Positions 21,107 through 29,796 are shown, numbered from the stretch's first letter. The stretch is DNA of 64,000 nt from Candidatus Sulfopaludibacter sp. (GCA_031292755.1 JARLGM010000007.1:28533-92532); one strand, 5' to 3'. The notes: a model not told the origin generated them from the letters alone. Translations and numbers: made by a program.

Positions 21107-22777
21107 CTACGGCTCCCGAACCTGGAGCACCTGATCCCCCTTCACGTCGTGCAACTCCTGCACCCGCCCGCTTGGCCAGCGAATCTGGACGAGCCTGGCG
21201 CCGGCCGAATCGCCTAGGCCGAAGCGCACCAGCGGCTCGCTGGAAGACGCGTAGCCCACGCTCGTCGTGCAGTGGTTGTAGATCTTACCTCCGCCGGCCA
21301 GCGTGACGGTCACGCTGGCGCCGATCCCATCGCGATTGCTGCGCGTGCCGGTCAGTTTCAACGCCAGCCAGTGTCCGGCGTTCGGAGTGACGTTGCGGAA
21401 CAGGCGGGCCGGCCCGTTCACGTTGGAGACCACCACATCCAGGCGGCCATCGTTATCGAAATCGGCAAAGGCGGCACCGCGGTACTGGCCGGGCAGCTGA
21501 AAATCCGCGCCGGCGGTTTTGGAGACGTCTTTGAACCTCCCATCGCCCTGGTTGCGCAGCACGGAATTCGGCAGCGACACGTCCGTGGCGAGCAGTTGAT
21601 CCATCGAGGGAAAGTGCGAGTTCGCCGCGAATACGTCTTTGAAACCGTCGTTGTCGAAATCCTGCAATCCGATGCCCCACCCGGTCAGCATGCGGGTCGC
21701 GACCGCCAGGCCCGAACGTGCCGTCACGTCTTCGAACGCGGGCGCTGCGCCGGTGTTGCGAAACAACGGATAGGTATCGTTGAACATGGCGGTGAAGATC
21801 AGGTCCGGCCGGCCGTCATTGTCGAAATCGCGGAAATCCGCGCCCATGCCGGCGACGGGGCGGCCGTCGTCGTTGAGCGCCACGCCGGCCAGCATTCCCA
21901 CTTCCTCGAACTTTCCATGGCCCAGATTGTGGAAGAGAAAATTCGGCACGCTGTCGTTGGCCACGAAGATATCCATCAGGCCGTCGCCGTCATAATCCGC
22001 CACGGCCACGCCCATTCCCTTGCCCAGTTGCGCGCCCAGGCCGGAGGATTCGGTAATGTCGGTGAAGGTGCCGTCGTGGTTGTTGCGGAAGAGCTGGTTG
22101 GGTGTGTCGTGATAGGCCCTGGGGTGGCAGTAGAGCGGCTTTTGGGGCGTGCCGCAAGTGGGTTCCAGCTTGGGGTCCCACTGCACGTAGTTGGAGACCA
22201 CCAGGTCCAGCCAGCCATCGTTATCGATGTCCACCCAGGCGGCGGAAACCGACCATAGCTTGCCATAATGCGCATCCACGCCGCCCAGGCGGGCTTTCGC
22301 GGTGACATCCTCAAACGTGCCGTCGCCGCGGTTGCGGTACAGAATGTTGCGGTTCAGGCCGGCCACGAAGATATCGGGATAGCCGTCGTTATCGTAATCG
22401 GCCACGGCCACTCCCATGGAATAGCCTTCGCCCGCCACGCCGGCTTTTTCCGTGACGTCCGTAAACGCGCCGTGGCAATCGTTGCGGAAGAGGCGGTTGA
22501 AATATTCGGGGCCGCTCTTCTTGAGAGACGGCATCTCCGCGCCGTTGGTGAAGAAGATGTCCATGCAGCCGTCGTTGTTGTAATCCAGCGCGGCCACTCC
22601 GCCCAGCATCAGTTCGGGTTGGTGAAACTTGCCGGCAGCGCCGTTGCGCAGTTGGAACTTGGGCCCGGTCTTGCCGGCCGTGTCCTCGAAACGGATCTGT
22701 GCCTGCGCGCCGGCGCCGGCCGCGAGAAGCAACAGCGTCAGTGCGATTGTGTCCGTCGTTGATAGTCGCGCAGCCAT
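21107..22777 (-). CDS. Secreted CRTAC1-family FG-GAP/VCBS-repeat protein with ASPIC/UnbV domain
   Basis: 556-aa exported protein. The signal peptide is LALTLLLLAAGAGAQAQ-like (residues about 10-27). Seven integrin-like repeats follow, each with a calcium-binding D-x-D/N-x-D-G motif (DYNNDGCMDIFF, DYDNDGYPDIFV, DIDNDGWLDLVV, DYDGDGLMDIFV, DFDNDGRPDLIF, DFDNDGFKDVFA, DFDNDGRLDVVV), forming a beta-propeller. The ASPIC/UnbV domain is at the C-terminus (NRDGIGASVTVTLAGG to WPSGRVQELHDV). Its ATG lies 40 bases inside the end of the upstream cytochrome gene, so the two are translationally linked. Function is not established; such pairs are common in Acidobacteria and Planctomycetes. Confidence 0.88.
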   Translation of the reverse strand: MAARLSTTDTIALTLLLLAAGAGAQAQIRFEDTAGKTGPKFQLRNGAAGKFHQPELMLGGVAALDYNNDGCMDIFFTNGAEMPSLKKSGPEYFNRLFRNDCHGAFTDVTEKAGVAGEGYSMGVAVADYDNDGYPDIFVAGLNRNILYRNRGDGTFEDVTAKARLGGVDAHYGKLWSVSAAWVDIDNDGWLDLVVSNYVQWDPKLEPTCGTPQKPLYCHPRAYHDTPNQLFRNNHDGTFTDITESSGLGAQLGKGMGVAVADYDGDGLMDIFVANDSVPNFLFHNLGHGKFEEVGMLAGVALNDDGRPVAGMGADFRDFDNDGRPDLIFTAMFNDTYPLFRNTGAAPAFEDVTARSGLAVATRMLTGWGIGLQDFDNDGFKDVFAANSHFPSMDQLLATDVSLPNSVLRNQGDGRFKDVSKTAGADFQLPGQYRGAAFADFDNDGRLDVVVSNVNGPARLFRNVTPNAGHWLALKLTGTRSNRDGIGASVTVTLAGGGKIYNHCTTSVGYASSSEPLVRFGLGDSAGARLVQIRWPSGRVQELHDVKGDQVLQVREP

Positions 22778-25170
22778 TCCGCCTGTTGCGCCGCCTCCTT
22801 GGTGCGGCCTTGCATCTGATAGATCCGGACCAGCAGATTGTGAGCCTCGGGAAGCTGCGGCTGAAGCCGGATGGACTCTTCCGCCGCGCCGGCAGCTTCG
22901 GCGGTGCGGTGGAGTTCCAGCAGCACCTTGGCCCTCCAGAAGTGGGCCAACGGGGAGTTCGGAACCGCCGCGATCGCCTGGTCGACTCGCTTCCGTGCCT
23001 CCTCCGCGCGTCCCGTATCGGAGAGCAACTCCACGTAGGCCAGTTGCAGGTCCACGTCCTGACCCGCCGCGGCGTTTCCGAGCAGGGCCTGCATGGCGGC
23101 TTCGGCCTCTTCGGTGCGCGCCAGCTTCTCCAGGCAAACGGCCCGCAGCGTGCGCGCCTTCCCCGCCCACTCGGCCTCCGGCGCGAGTTTCAGAGCCTCT
23201 TCGAAATCCTGGAGGGCGGCTCCGTAATACTTACTTTGATATTTCACCTGGCCGTCCAGGAAGCGCGCCTGGGCGCCGGCGCCGCTGCTCTGCCCCGCGA
23301 TCTTGGCTTCCACTTCGGCAAGCAACTGCTGCGCCGCGGCGTACTGCGGATCGTCGCGGGGAATCGCGTGGAGCATCGCCTGCGCGGCTTCGAACTCGCC
23401 CTTCGCCGCCAGGGACCGCGCCAGCAGGAACCGCGCGGGAATCGCCGGGTCGAGCTTCAACGTAGCACGAAAGGCCGCGGCGGCACGATCCATATCGTCC
23501 GAAAGGAAGAAGAACTTGCCCGCGGCGAACTGCTGGTTGGCATCGTCGGAATCGAGCCGGGCGCGCGCGGCGTACAGTTCCTTCGCGCGCTCGAAACGGG
23601 CGCCGTCTTCGCCCGGAAACGGCCGCACTCCCATGGCCACCAGGCCGATTCCGGCATTCATCCGCACCGTCAGCACAGGATCTTTCAACAGCGATACCAG
23701 TTGCGGCGCCAGAGCCTCCCGTTGAGCTGCGCGAGGGCGGATGGCGGAGGCTGCCGTCGCCCGCACCAGCGGGTCGGGGTCCGCGAAGGCACGGAGCAGC
23801 GCGCCGTAGGCGGTGGGGTCGTTGGGGAAACTGCCCAGGTATCCCGCCGCATTGGCGCGAATCCACGGGCCTCCCGCAGGGTCAGACAGAATTTCGAGCA
23901 GCGCCGGAATCGCCGCGGCGTTCCCCTGGCGGGCTTGCGTAAATGCATCGGCGCGGCGGATCCACTTCTGGCGCGATTTGGCGCCGTACCACAAGATCAT
24001 CTGACGCGATGCCCAGGCGGCGTCTTTATCCTGGTGGCAGAGATTGCACGCATTCGGAATGCCGTGCGCGATGGTATTCTCGGGAACCGGTATGCCGATC
24101 GAGTGATCGCGCATGCGTGCATTGAGTCCGGTCACCGTGGCCGGCATGTGGCACTCCACGCAGGAACTGCCGGCGCTCTTCGGAGCATGATGGGTGTGCG
24201 CCGCAGGGTTCGCCGCAACCGCCTTGTGGCAGCCGGAGCACACGGCGTTATCGTCGGCCCGTGACTGTGGGTTGTGGGAGCCGGTGTGGCAGGCGATGCA
24301 GGTGGCGTTCCCCTTCAAGAAGCACTGGCTCTGCCACAGGGCGACGGCATCGTTGGCGAACCACCGCGGACGCCCGTCTGGCCAGAAGGCCGGGTCCTGC
24401 GATGCAGGCAGGCGATACTCCATCACCGGCATGAAGGAATCGTAGTAATCGGCGCCCGCCGTAAAACCGGCGGCATAGATGTCGCGCGCGGAATGGCATG
24501 GTGCGCAAACCATGGTGCTGCGCGCCGCATCCAGGCGGGCGGGATTGACGATATTGTCGCGCGCGGGCTTAGCGGCATGACGGCTTCCCGGGCCATGGCA
24601 GATCTCGCAATCCATCCCCAGGCTCTGCCATGTGGTGCGGTAACGCGGGCCCTCCGGGTCGAAGTTCTTTTGTGCGCGGCTGACGTGGCAGGAGTAGCAG
24701 GTCTTATTCCAGATGGGTACGACGTCATTGGGCGATTCTTCGGGGTTGGCCGCGTCCAGATCGTGAATCCACTTCTTGCGGAGCGTGTCCCAGGTGGCCG
24801 GAAGCACGACGATGCTGCCATCGGGCATGGTGGTGAGGTACTGCTGCACGCGGCGGCCGCCGAGCGTGAAGTCGATGCGGTGTTCCCAGGGCTTGCGGGA
24901 CAGGTCAGACTCGGTCATGTAGTAACCGCCGTCACGCTGGGCGAGCAGATACGTGGACCCGCGGACCACCACTTTGCCCACTCCAAAATCCCCTTCCACG
25001 CTGCCTTTCGTGGCGGGCTGCATCATTTTGGCGTGGCGCGATTCCGACCACGCCCGATGAATGGCGGCGTGGCATTTGGCGCAGGCCGCGGCGCCGGCAT
25101 AGCCCTCGGGGGACTGCGCTGCAAGCGGGATTGCGGTGATGAGCAGGAGCAGGCCTCCCAGACTCCGCAT
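22738..25170 (-). CDS. Periplasmic octahaem c-type cytochrome fused to HEAT/TPR repeats
   Basis: 810-aa exported protein (signal MRSLGGLLLLITAIPLAAQ). The N-terminal half carries eight CxxCH haem-binding motifs in order: CAKCH, CYSCH, CEICH, CAPCH, CIACH, CSGCH, CVECH and CNLCH. This is a cytochrome c554/nitrite-reductase-like multihaem domain. Middle residues (about 400-500) look like HEAT repeats (PWIRANAAGYLGSFPNDPTA, DPLVRATAASAIRP). The C-terminal part is a TPR array (AELYAARARLDSDDANQQFA onwards) ending in QMQGRTKEAAQQAEWL. It probably moves electrons in the periplasm while the repeat domains hold partners. ATG 25170 is chosen for the signal peptide. It overlaps the CRTAC1 gene by 40 bases. 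Redox partner unknown. Confidence 0.88.
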   Translation of the reverse strand: MRSLGGLLLLITAIPLAAQSPEGYAGAAACAKCHAAIHRAWSESRHAKMMQPATKGSVEGDFGVGKVVVRGSTYLLAQRDGGYYMTESDLSRKPWEHRIDFTLGGRRVQQYLTTMPDGSIVVLPATWDTLRKKWIHDLDAANPEESPNDVVPIWNKTCYSCHVSRAQKNFDPEGPRYRTTWQSLGMDCEICHGPGSRHAAKPARDNIVNPARLDAARSTMVCAPCHSARDIYAAGFTAGADYYDSFMPVMEYRLPASQDPAFWPDGRPRWFANDAVALWQSQCFLKGNATCIACHTGSHNPQSRADDNAVCSGCHKAVAANPAAHTHHAPKSAGSSCVECHMPATVTGLNARMRDHSIGIPVPENTIAHGIPNACNLCHQDKDAAWASRQMILWYGAKSRQKWIRRADAFTQARQGNAAAIPALLEILSDPAGGPWIRANAAGYLGSFPNDPTAYGALLRAFADPDPLVRATAASAIRPRAAQREALAPQLVSLLKDPVLTVRMNAGIGLVAMGVRPFPGEDGARFERAKELYAARARLDSDDANQQFAAGKFFFLSDDMDRAAAAFRATLKLDPAIPARFLLARSLAAKGEFEAAQAMLHAIPRDDPQYAAAQQLLAEVEAKIAGQSSGAGAQARFLDGQVKYQSKYYGAALQDFEEALKLAPEAEWAGKARTLRAVCLEKLARTEEAEAAMQALLGNAAAGQDVDLQLAYVELLSDTGRAEEARKRVDQAIAAVPNSPLAHFWRAKVLLELHRTAEAAGAAEESIRLQPQLPEAHNLLVRIYQMQGRTKEAAQQAEWLRDYQRRTQSH

Positions 25171-25187
25171 CAATCCAGGATAGCTCG

Positions 25188-25985
25188 CTAATCCGAGGGG
25201 TTGGCCACCGCTATGGTCACGGTAGTTGCCGTGGTGATTCCGTTGATCACGATCTGCAAAGACACCGCACTTCCCGACGGCGCTCCGGGCGGCACTTGCA
25301 CGGCCACCTGGTACTCGCCCGCGAACTGTGGCGAGAGCACGGAATATACCAACGTCGCCGGTATGCCGCCGATCAGCACGGCCGGCTGGAAGAGCGTGTT
25401 CACGATTTGCCCGCCGGTATCGGCGCCATTGGCGACCGGCGCGTCCACGGCGCCAAGACCGGTGCACCAGACCACCAGGTAACCGTCGATTGGTATGGGA
25501 TGCGCCGGGAAACTCGCCAGGGACGCCTGCGGCGCGGCGATGGCACCATCGGAATTGTCGGTGGCGACCGCCTGGCCCAGGCCATTCGCGCTCACCGCGA
25601 AGATCCCCGGCGCGGCGGGAACGATCGGAACACTCAGTGCCGCGGAGGCCCCGACCGTTGTGGTGACGACCACATCCACCGGACCCAGCCCGAGGTTCCA
25701 GGGTACCTGCGCATTGATCTGGCCGGCGGAGACGAAGTACAGGGGCGCGGGCACGCCGCCAAAGGTGACCGATTCCACATTTCCGAGCGTGGTGGCCAGC
25801 GGGATGGCCGCGGCTGTGACGGTCTGAGACGCCAGATTGGCGCCGAACACCGACGCGATGGAGCCCGGCGCCACGCCCCCGCCGGCATAATTGCCGGAGT
25901 TCACCACTCCGCCCGCGCCGATTACGGGCGTTTGGGCCTGCGCGAGCATAGCAAGTGACACGGCCAGCAATACAGCGCGCATCAC
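25188..25985 (-). CDS. Stand-alone exported TIGR03437 (Solibacter-type) domain protein
   Basis: 265-aa protein with signal peptide (MMRAVLLAVSLAMLAQAQ), then the family pattern GGVVNSGNYAGGGVAPGSIAS, VFGANLA, VTFGGVPAPLYFVSAGQINAQVPW, WCTGLGAVD and QVAVQVPPGAPSG. TIGR03437 is normally a C-terminal domain of long secreted proteins in Solibacter relatives; here it makes up the whole protein. It is beta-rich and probably extracytoplasmic; function unknown. It lies 18 bases upstream of the octahaem cytochrome gene on the same strand, so it may lead that operon. Confidence 0.88.
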   Translation of the reverse strand: MMRAVLLAVSLAMLAQAQTPVIGAGGVVNSGNYAGGGVAPGSIASVFGANLASQTVTAAAIPLATTLGNVESVTFGGVPAPLYFVSAGQINAQVPWNLGLGPVDVVVTTTVGASAALSVPIVPAAPGIFAVSANGLGQAVATDNSDGAIAAPQASLASFPAHPIPIDGYLVVWCTGLGAVDAPVANGADTGGQIVNTLFQPAVLIGGIPATLVYSVLSPQFAGEYQVAVQVPPGAPSGSAVSLQIVINGITTATTVTIAVANPSD

Positions 25986-26023
25986 TTCATTAATAACCCA
26001 ACTGCGCCGGCCGGCGCCGGGCG

Positions 26024-26335
26024 TTACGTGACACTGCCCACAGAAACCTTGTTGCCGTCGACCAGGATGGGCCGCTTGATCAGGTTGGGGTGTTGGGACA
26101 TCAGGCGCAACGCCTCTTCGCGCGTGGGCGGGTTTTGTTTCATCCCCAGTTCGCGGTACAGTTCGTTACGGGAATTCAGGAACGGCAGATGATCGCGCCG
26201 GCCGATCAGGCTGTCGAGTTCGGCGACGGAGAGTCCCCGGTTGAGGTCCACTTCCTCGAATTTCACGCCTCGTTCGCGAAGCAAACTCTTCGCTTTGCGG
26301 CAGGTGGTTCAGGTGGGCTTGAGGTAAAGTTTCAT
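26024..26335 (-). CDS. ArsC/Spx-family thioredoxin-fold protein with in-frame UGA at the redox cysteine (probable selenoprotein)
   Basis: 103-residue protein if UGA is decoded. ATG at 26335-26333 overlaps the ABC-ATPase stop (TGATG). It reads MKLYLKPT, then TGA at 26311-26309 (residue 9), then TTCRKAKSLLRERGVKFEEV. ArsC/Spx proteins have KPTC-TTC-type CxxC here, so the UGA sits exactly at the first catalytic cysteine, giving UxxC. The rest is intact and typical: LPFLNSRNELYRELGM, then LMSQHPNLIKRPILVDGNKVSVG with the conserved RP-[IL]-LV segment. Length fits the family (about 105-120). A hairpin with SECIS-like geometry follows the UGA. Expected activity is thiol/selenol oxidoreduction (arsenate-reductase-like); the substrate is not known. 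Alternatives: nonsense mutation, base-call error (TGC to TGA), or translation from a downstream TTG, which would lose the active site. Confidence 0.8.
26264..26306 (-). promoter_or_regulatory. Putative bacterial SECIS element downstream of the UGA codon
   Basis: On the mRNA strand a perfect 6-bp stem GCGAAG (26293-26288) / CTTCGC (26281-26276) closes a six-base loop AGTTTG. Below an internal loop there are supporting pairs GCC/GGC (26301-26299 with 26269-26267) and CAC/GTG (26306-26304 with 26266-26264). The loop starts 21 bases after the UGA and has G at its second position. This agrees with the known bacterial SECIS rule: apical loop roughly 16-37 bases after UGA, with a G among its first two bases. 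Selection for SelB binding is inferred. Confidence 0.6.
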
Positions 26336-27114
26336 CACAGCCAGTTTAAATCGGTGTACCGCTCGCCGGTCAAGTGAAGGAACAGCGGTTCCAGCGCGCG
26401 AAATTCGCGGCCGTCGTACTGGATGGCGCCCTCGTTCGCCAACACCGTGATATCGCCCTGCCACACCAGCTTGCCGGGCTTGGTGACGATGGCGACCTCG
26501 GTACACAGGCGTTCCACCGTTTCCAGCACGTGGCTGGTGATGAACACCGTGCGGCCCTGTTCGGTGAAGCGGCGCAGCCACTGCTTCATCAGGGCCACGC
26601 CCGCCGGGTCGATACTTTCGAAGGGCTCGTCCAGGAACAGGACTTCCGGGGCGTGGATGACGGCGGCGGCGAAGGCCACGCGCTTACGCATGCCGGTGGA
26701 GTACTCGGACAGGGTCTTGGAGGTATCGGTCAGTTCGAGCGCGGCCAGCAGTTCGGTGACGCGTTTGCGAGTGACCGCTTCATCGAGCCCGAACATGCGC
26801 CCGACGAAACCGAGGAACTCGTGCGCGTACAGGGGATCGAAAAGGCCCAGCGTTTCCGGCATGACGCCCATGCGCCGCTTAAGGTCGGCACTCTCGGTGG
26901 TGAAGGACTGGCCCAGGATTTCGACCGAGCCGCCGCTCGGGTCGAGTAGTCCGGTCAGGCATCCAATGGTGGTGCTCTTGCCGGAACCGTTGGGCCCCAG
27001 AAATCCGAACATGGAGCCGGCGCGCACGTTCAGCGAGAGGTTCTCCACGGCGAGAGTCTGGCCATACTTCTTCATCAGGTTGGTGACGCGGATGGCGTCG
27101 GAATGCGGATTCAT
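26335..27114 (-). CDS. ABC transporter ATP-binding protein
   Basis: 259-aa ATPase subunit of an ABC-2-like exporter in the cytoplasm. Walker A is [10 protein letters not shown] (residues about 40-49), the Q-loop is near [20 protein letters not shown], the signature is [14 protein letters not shown], Walker B is [13 protein letters not shown], and the H-loop is [14 protein letters not shown]. It follows the permease gene with no gap (TAG then ATG) and its stop overlaps the ATG of the ArsC-like gene (TGATG). Substrate unknown; the C-terminal extension is short. Confidence 0.92.
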   Translation of the reverse strand: MNPHSDAIRVTNLMKKYGQTLAVENLSLNVRAGSMFGFLGPNGSGKSTTIGCLTGLLDPSGGSVEILGQSFTTESADLKRRMGVMPETLGLFDPLYAHEFLGFVGRMFGLDEAVTRKRVTELLAALELTDTSKTLSEYSTGMRKRVAFAAAVIHAPEVLFLDEPFESIDPAGVALMKQWLRRFTEQGRTVFITSHVLETVERLCTEVAIVTKPGKLVWQGDITVLANEGAIQYDGREFRALEPLFLHLTGERYTDLNWL

Positions 27115-28713
27115 CTATTTGACTCTTCCTTCCACCACGGCCAGCAGAGCTTCGCGTTTGCTGGGAAACAGTGTAGTGGTAGCGCGCAGCGAAACGACGT
27201 AAAAAAGGAAAGCCGCGGCGGCCAGGGGCGGCATATCCCACCAGTTCTCCGGCGAGACAGCGGCCGGCAGGACGCGTGCCAGAATCTGCGGCGTGAACAG
27301 CGCCCCCAGCATGCCCACGATCACTATGATGTTGCCCATGAGCGACATGTCGTTGCCCATGGCGGCGGTGTAACTGCCCTTGCGCGGATTGTAGAGAGTG
27401 ACCCACAAACCGGCGCCGTTCAGCAACAGAAGGCCGGTGACGGCACTGCACGCCAGCATCGCCAGCTTACGGGCGTCGAACGGACCGCCAAAGGGAATCC
27501 AGAGCAGCAGGGCGACAGGAATCAGTACACTGCCCACCAGCATGGAAGCGTAGCTGCCGGCGCGCATACTGGCAGCGGGATCCGTGGGCAGCAGAAAGAA
27601 CCGGCGGAAAGCGCCGCCGGCGTAGCCATACTGATTCACCGCAAACCGGGAGATCCCGAAGAACGAAACGGTGAAGATGGCGCCCAACGCGCTGATGAAC
27701 AAACGATTGGGATCCACCGGAGCGGAGACGGAACGCCTGGCGAAACCGTTGCGGAAGTTGAAGGCCAGGAACGCGATCAGCGGCAGGGAGAGCCCATACA
27801 GGGCGCGGAAGCGATTGTTGCGCGTGTAAAAGCGCAGCCAGAACGCCATCAGGGGGCCGTTCCGCGGGCCAAAGAACGCGCCCACCTGGTCGAACGCGCT
27901 ATCCCATTTCAAGGCGCTGTTCTGTGCGGCCTGCGTCCGCGGAGGCCGCTGTTCCATGTACGCCAGGATGGCGGCAAAAGCGAGGAGCCAGCAACCCACC
28001 AGGACCAGCCCGGATAACGCCGCCATGCCGGGTTGGGTCATGGCAGCCGCGGCGCCGAACGGCGGAGTCCACCTTAGCACCCCCAGCAACTCCGCCAGAT
28101 TGGCCTTGTTCTTCGCCAGCGCGGGCGCGAGCAGGCCGGGCAGGAAGGCCAGGCACATCACCAGCACCATCAGCAGGGCGGACCCGGACTTGCGGCTGGC
28201 CAGCCGCTCGATGGCCAGGCTGACCACACGGGCAAGCAAGTAGTTGGACAGGAACAGCAGCAGGATGGCAACCAGCACCAGCGCGATGTGGAAGTCTCCC
28301 AGCACGCACAGCCCGACGCCCAGCCCCAGTTCCAGGGCCAGAATCAGGAACCAGAAGGGATCGGCGATGCCGATCAGGTGGCGCGTGATGCGGCGCTCCC
28401 GCAGGGTGAGCGGATAGCGGCGCAGCTCCCCATCGGTAAACACGGCGCTCATCCCAAAACCGAGCATGACCGTGGCGAAGACCGCCTGCACATAAAGAGC
28501 ACCCAATACGGCCTCTGCCACGATTTCCGCCTTGCCCGACCGGATGGCCAGGACGGCAGCCCCGAGCCCGCCCGCCGCCAGCAGGATGAGGATCAGGGTC
28601 AGGAACAGGTAACCCAGCACGAACAGCACAATCTTGCCGTTGCGCGAGCGGGTTTTGGCCCACATCAGTTTGTAGCGGAGGCGGACCAGGAGTCCCACGT
28701 TGTTCAGGTTCAT
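27115..28713 (-). CDS. ABC transporter permease, polytopic membrane protein
   Basis: 532-aa membrane protein with about twelve hydrophobic segments, for example IVLFVLGYLFLTLILILLAA near the N-terminus, LVLVAILLLFLSNYLL, and a final FLFYVVSLRATTTLF. It is the membrane partner of the adjacent ATPase (directly abutting). It starts at ATG 28713 with ribosome-binding site GGAGAAG, overlapping the stop of the upstream membrane-protein gene (ATGA). The family resembles bacterial ABC-2-type exporters, but the transported compound cannot be told. Confidence 0.82.
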   Translation of the reverse strand: MNLNNVGLLVRLRYKLMWAKTRSRNGKIVLFVLGYLFLTLILILLAAGGLGAAVLAIRSGKAEIVAEAVLGALYVQAVFATVMLGFGMSAVFTDGELRRYPLTLRERRITRHLIGIADPFWFLILALELGLGVGLCVLGDFHIALVLVAILLLFLSNYLLARVVSLAIERLASRKSGSALLMVLVMCLAFLPGLLAPALAKNKANLAELLGVLRWTPPFGAAAAMTQPGMAALSGLVLVGCWLLAFAAILAYMEQRPPRTQAAQNSALKWDSAFDQVGAFFGPRNGPLMAFWLRFYTRNNRFRALYGLSLPLIAFLAFNFRNGFARRSVSAPVDPNRLFISALGAIFTVSFFGISRFAVNQYGYAGGAFRRFFLLPTDPAASMRAGSYASMLVGSVLIPVALLLWIPFGGPFDARKLAMLACSAVTGLLLLNGAGLWVTLYNPRKGSYTAAMGNDMSLMGNIIVIVGMLGALFTPQILARVLPAAVSPENWWDMPPLAAAAFLFYVVSLRATTTLFPSKREALLAVVEGRVK

Positions 28714-29303
28714 AACGACTTCTCCTCCATAGTCCGGATGAGTGCTTCCAGCCGTTCCATGACTTCGCCGCATTCGCGCCGGAAGCGGAACGTGCGGATT
28801 TTCAGCCCGATTCCGTAGACGGCGAAGGGCATTGCGGTTGCCGCCAAATGCCGGGCGATGACGAGAGAAAGCGAACCGCGTGGCTGGGCCAGCAACAAAA
28901 GGTTGAAGCCTCCGCCTACCGTGATCGCCAGCAGCCAGAAGACCCGGCGCATGGGATTCAACTGGTGCCGCAGGCGGACGCGCGCCTGCCGGATGAACTC
29001 GACCGATGGGGCGGAGAAGTCCAGGCGCGAAATGCCGATCTGATTGCGCCAGTCGAGTACCAGGTAGGTAATCATCCCGATGTACATCAGCACCATCCCG
29101 GCAATTGCCACAGGCGCCTCATGGGTCCGGGTCAGGATGCGTACGAAGGTGGCGAGGAGCAGGGCGACCTTGAATGAATTGATCCAGGTCTGCTGCCGGC
29201 CGAAGCGGCGCAATTCCCCGGTGAGGCCGCGCACATCGAACGCGGCAGGCGCCTGCGGGGGCTGGTTCTGCCACAACTGCTGCAACTCTTCAAACCGCAC
29301 CAT
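28710..29303 (-). CDS. Membrane protein in ECF-sigma/ABC operon, possible anti-sigma-like partner
   Basis: 197-aa protein with a cytoplasmic N-terminal segment (FEELQQLWQNQPP), then four likely transmembrane helices (INSFKVALLLATFV, VAIAGMVLMYIGMITYLVL, VFWLLAITVGGGFNLLLLA, AATAMPFAVYGIGL) and a charged C-terminal tail. The N-terminus overlaps the sigma-factor gene by 14 bases and the C-terminus overlaps the permease start by four. The position right after an ECF sigma gene suggests an anti-sigma or sensor role, but no recognised anti-sigma domain is visible. Confidence 0.65.
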   Translation of the reverse strand: MVRFEELQQLWQNQPPQAPAAFDVRGLTGELRRFGRQQTWINSFKVALLLATFVRILTRTHEAPVAIAGMVLMYIGMITYLVLDWRNQIGISRLDFSAPSVEFIRQARVRLRHQLNPMRRVFWLLAITVGGGFNLLLLAQPRGSLSLVIARHLAATAMPFAVYGIGLKIRTFRFRRECGEVMERLEALIRTMEEKSL

Positions 29304-29796
29304 GGGCCACCTCCGTCATGAGTTGCTCCAGCGCCAGCTTGATGCGCGAGATTTTGACCCCCACGTAATTGACGGTGAGCCCGGTGATCTCCGCGATTTC
29401 CTTGTAACTGAGGCCTTCCAGCAGCAGGGTCACGATCAGGCGGTCCTGATCCGCCAGGCCGGCGATGGCATGCCGCAGGGCAGCCAGCCGCTCCTCCTGT
29501 TCCATATTCTGGTGGGCGCCCATCCGGGCGTCGGGGAGATCCGGCAGTTGCTCGCCGCGCCGGATCTTCTTGCGATACACCAGGGCTGTGTTCACCGCAA
29601 TGCGGTAGACCCAGGTGTGAATGGCGGATTCGGCGCGAAACGAAGGCAGGCTGTTCCAGACATTGGTCATGATCTCCTGAAACAGATCTTCCACCTCTTC
29701 GGGCGAGCCCAGGAAGCCGTAGCACAAGCGCTGCAGGGCAGCCCTGCGGCCGACAAACAGTTCGAGGAACAGCCGCTCTCGTTCCGGCGTAATCAT
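29290..29796 (-). CDS. ECF-type RNA polymerase sigma factor
   Basis: 168-aa sigma-70 family protein with only regions 2 and 4, as in ECF factors. Region 2 is EEVEDLFQEIMTNVWNSLPSF then THTWVYRIAVNTALVYRKK-like sequence (residues about 30-75). Region 4 is the helix-turn-helix LLLEGLSYKEIAEITGLTVNYVGVKISRIKLAL (split here as a run of conserved motifs, residues about 120-155). It is first of a five-gene overlapping operon (sigma, membrane protein, ABC permease, ABC ATPase, ArsC-like). It probably controls its own operon and a stress regulon. Confidence 0.9.
   Translation of the reverse strand: MITPERERLFLELFVGRRAALQRLCYGFLGSPEEVEDLFQEIMTNVWNSLPSFRAESAIHTWVYRIAVNTALVYRKKIRRGEQLPDLPDARMGAHQNMEQEERLAALRHAIAGLADQDRLIVTLLLEGLSYKEIAEITGLTVNYVGVKISRIKLALEQLMTEVAHGAV

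Noticed and set aside
22778..23170. N-terminal extension of the CRTAC1 gene into the cytochrome gene
   Set aside because: The extra residues are out-of-frame read-through of TPR coding sequence; the signal peptide begins after ATG 22777.
26024..26284. ArsC-like gene starting at the TTG at 26284 as an ordinary short protein
   Set aside because: This start removes the first strand and the whole CxxC active site, while a coupled ATG with perfect family sequence lies 17 codons upstream across the UGA.
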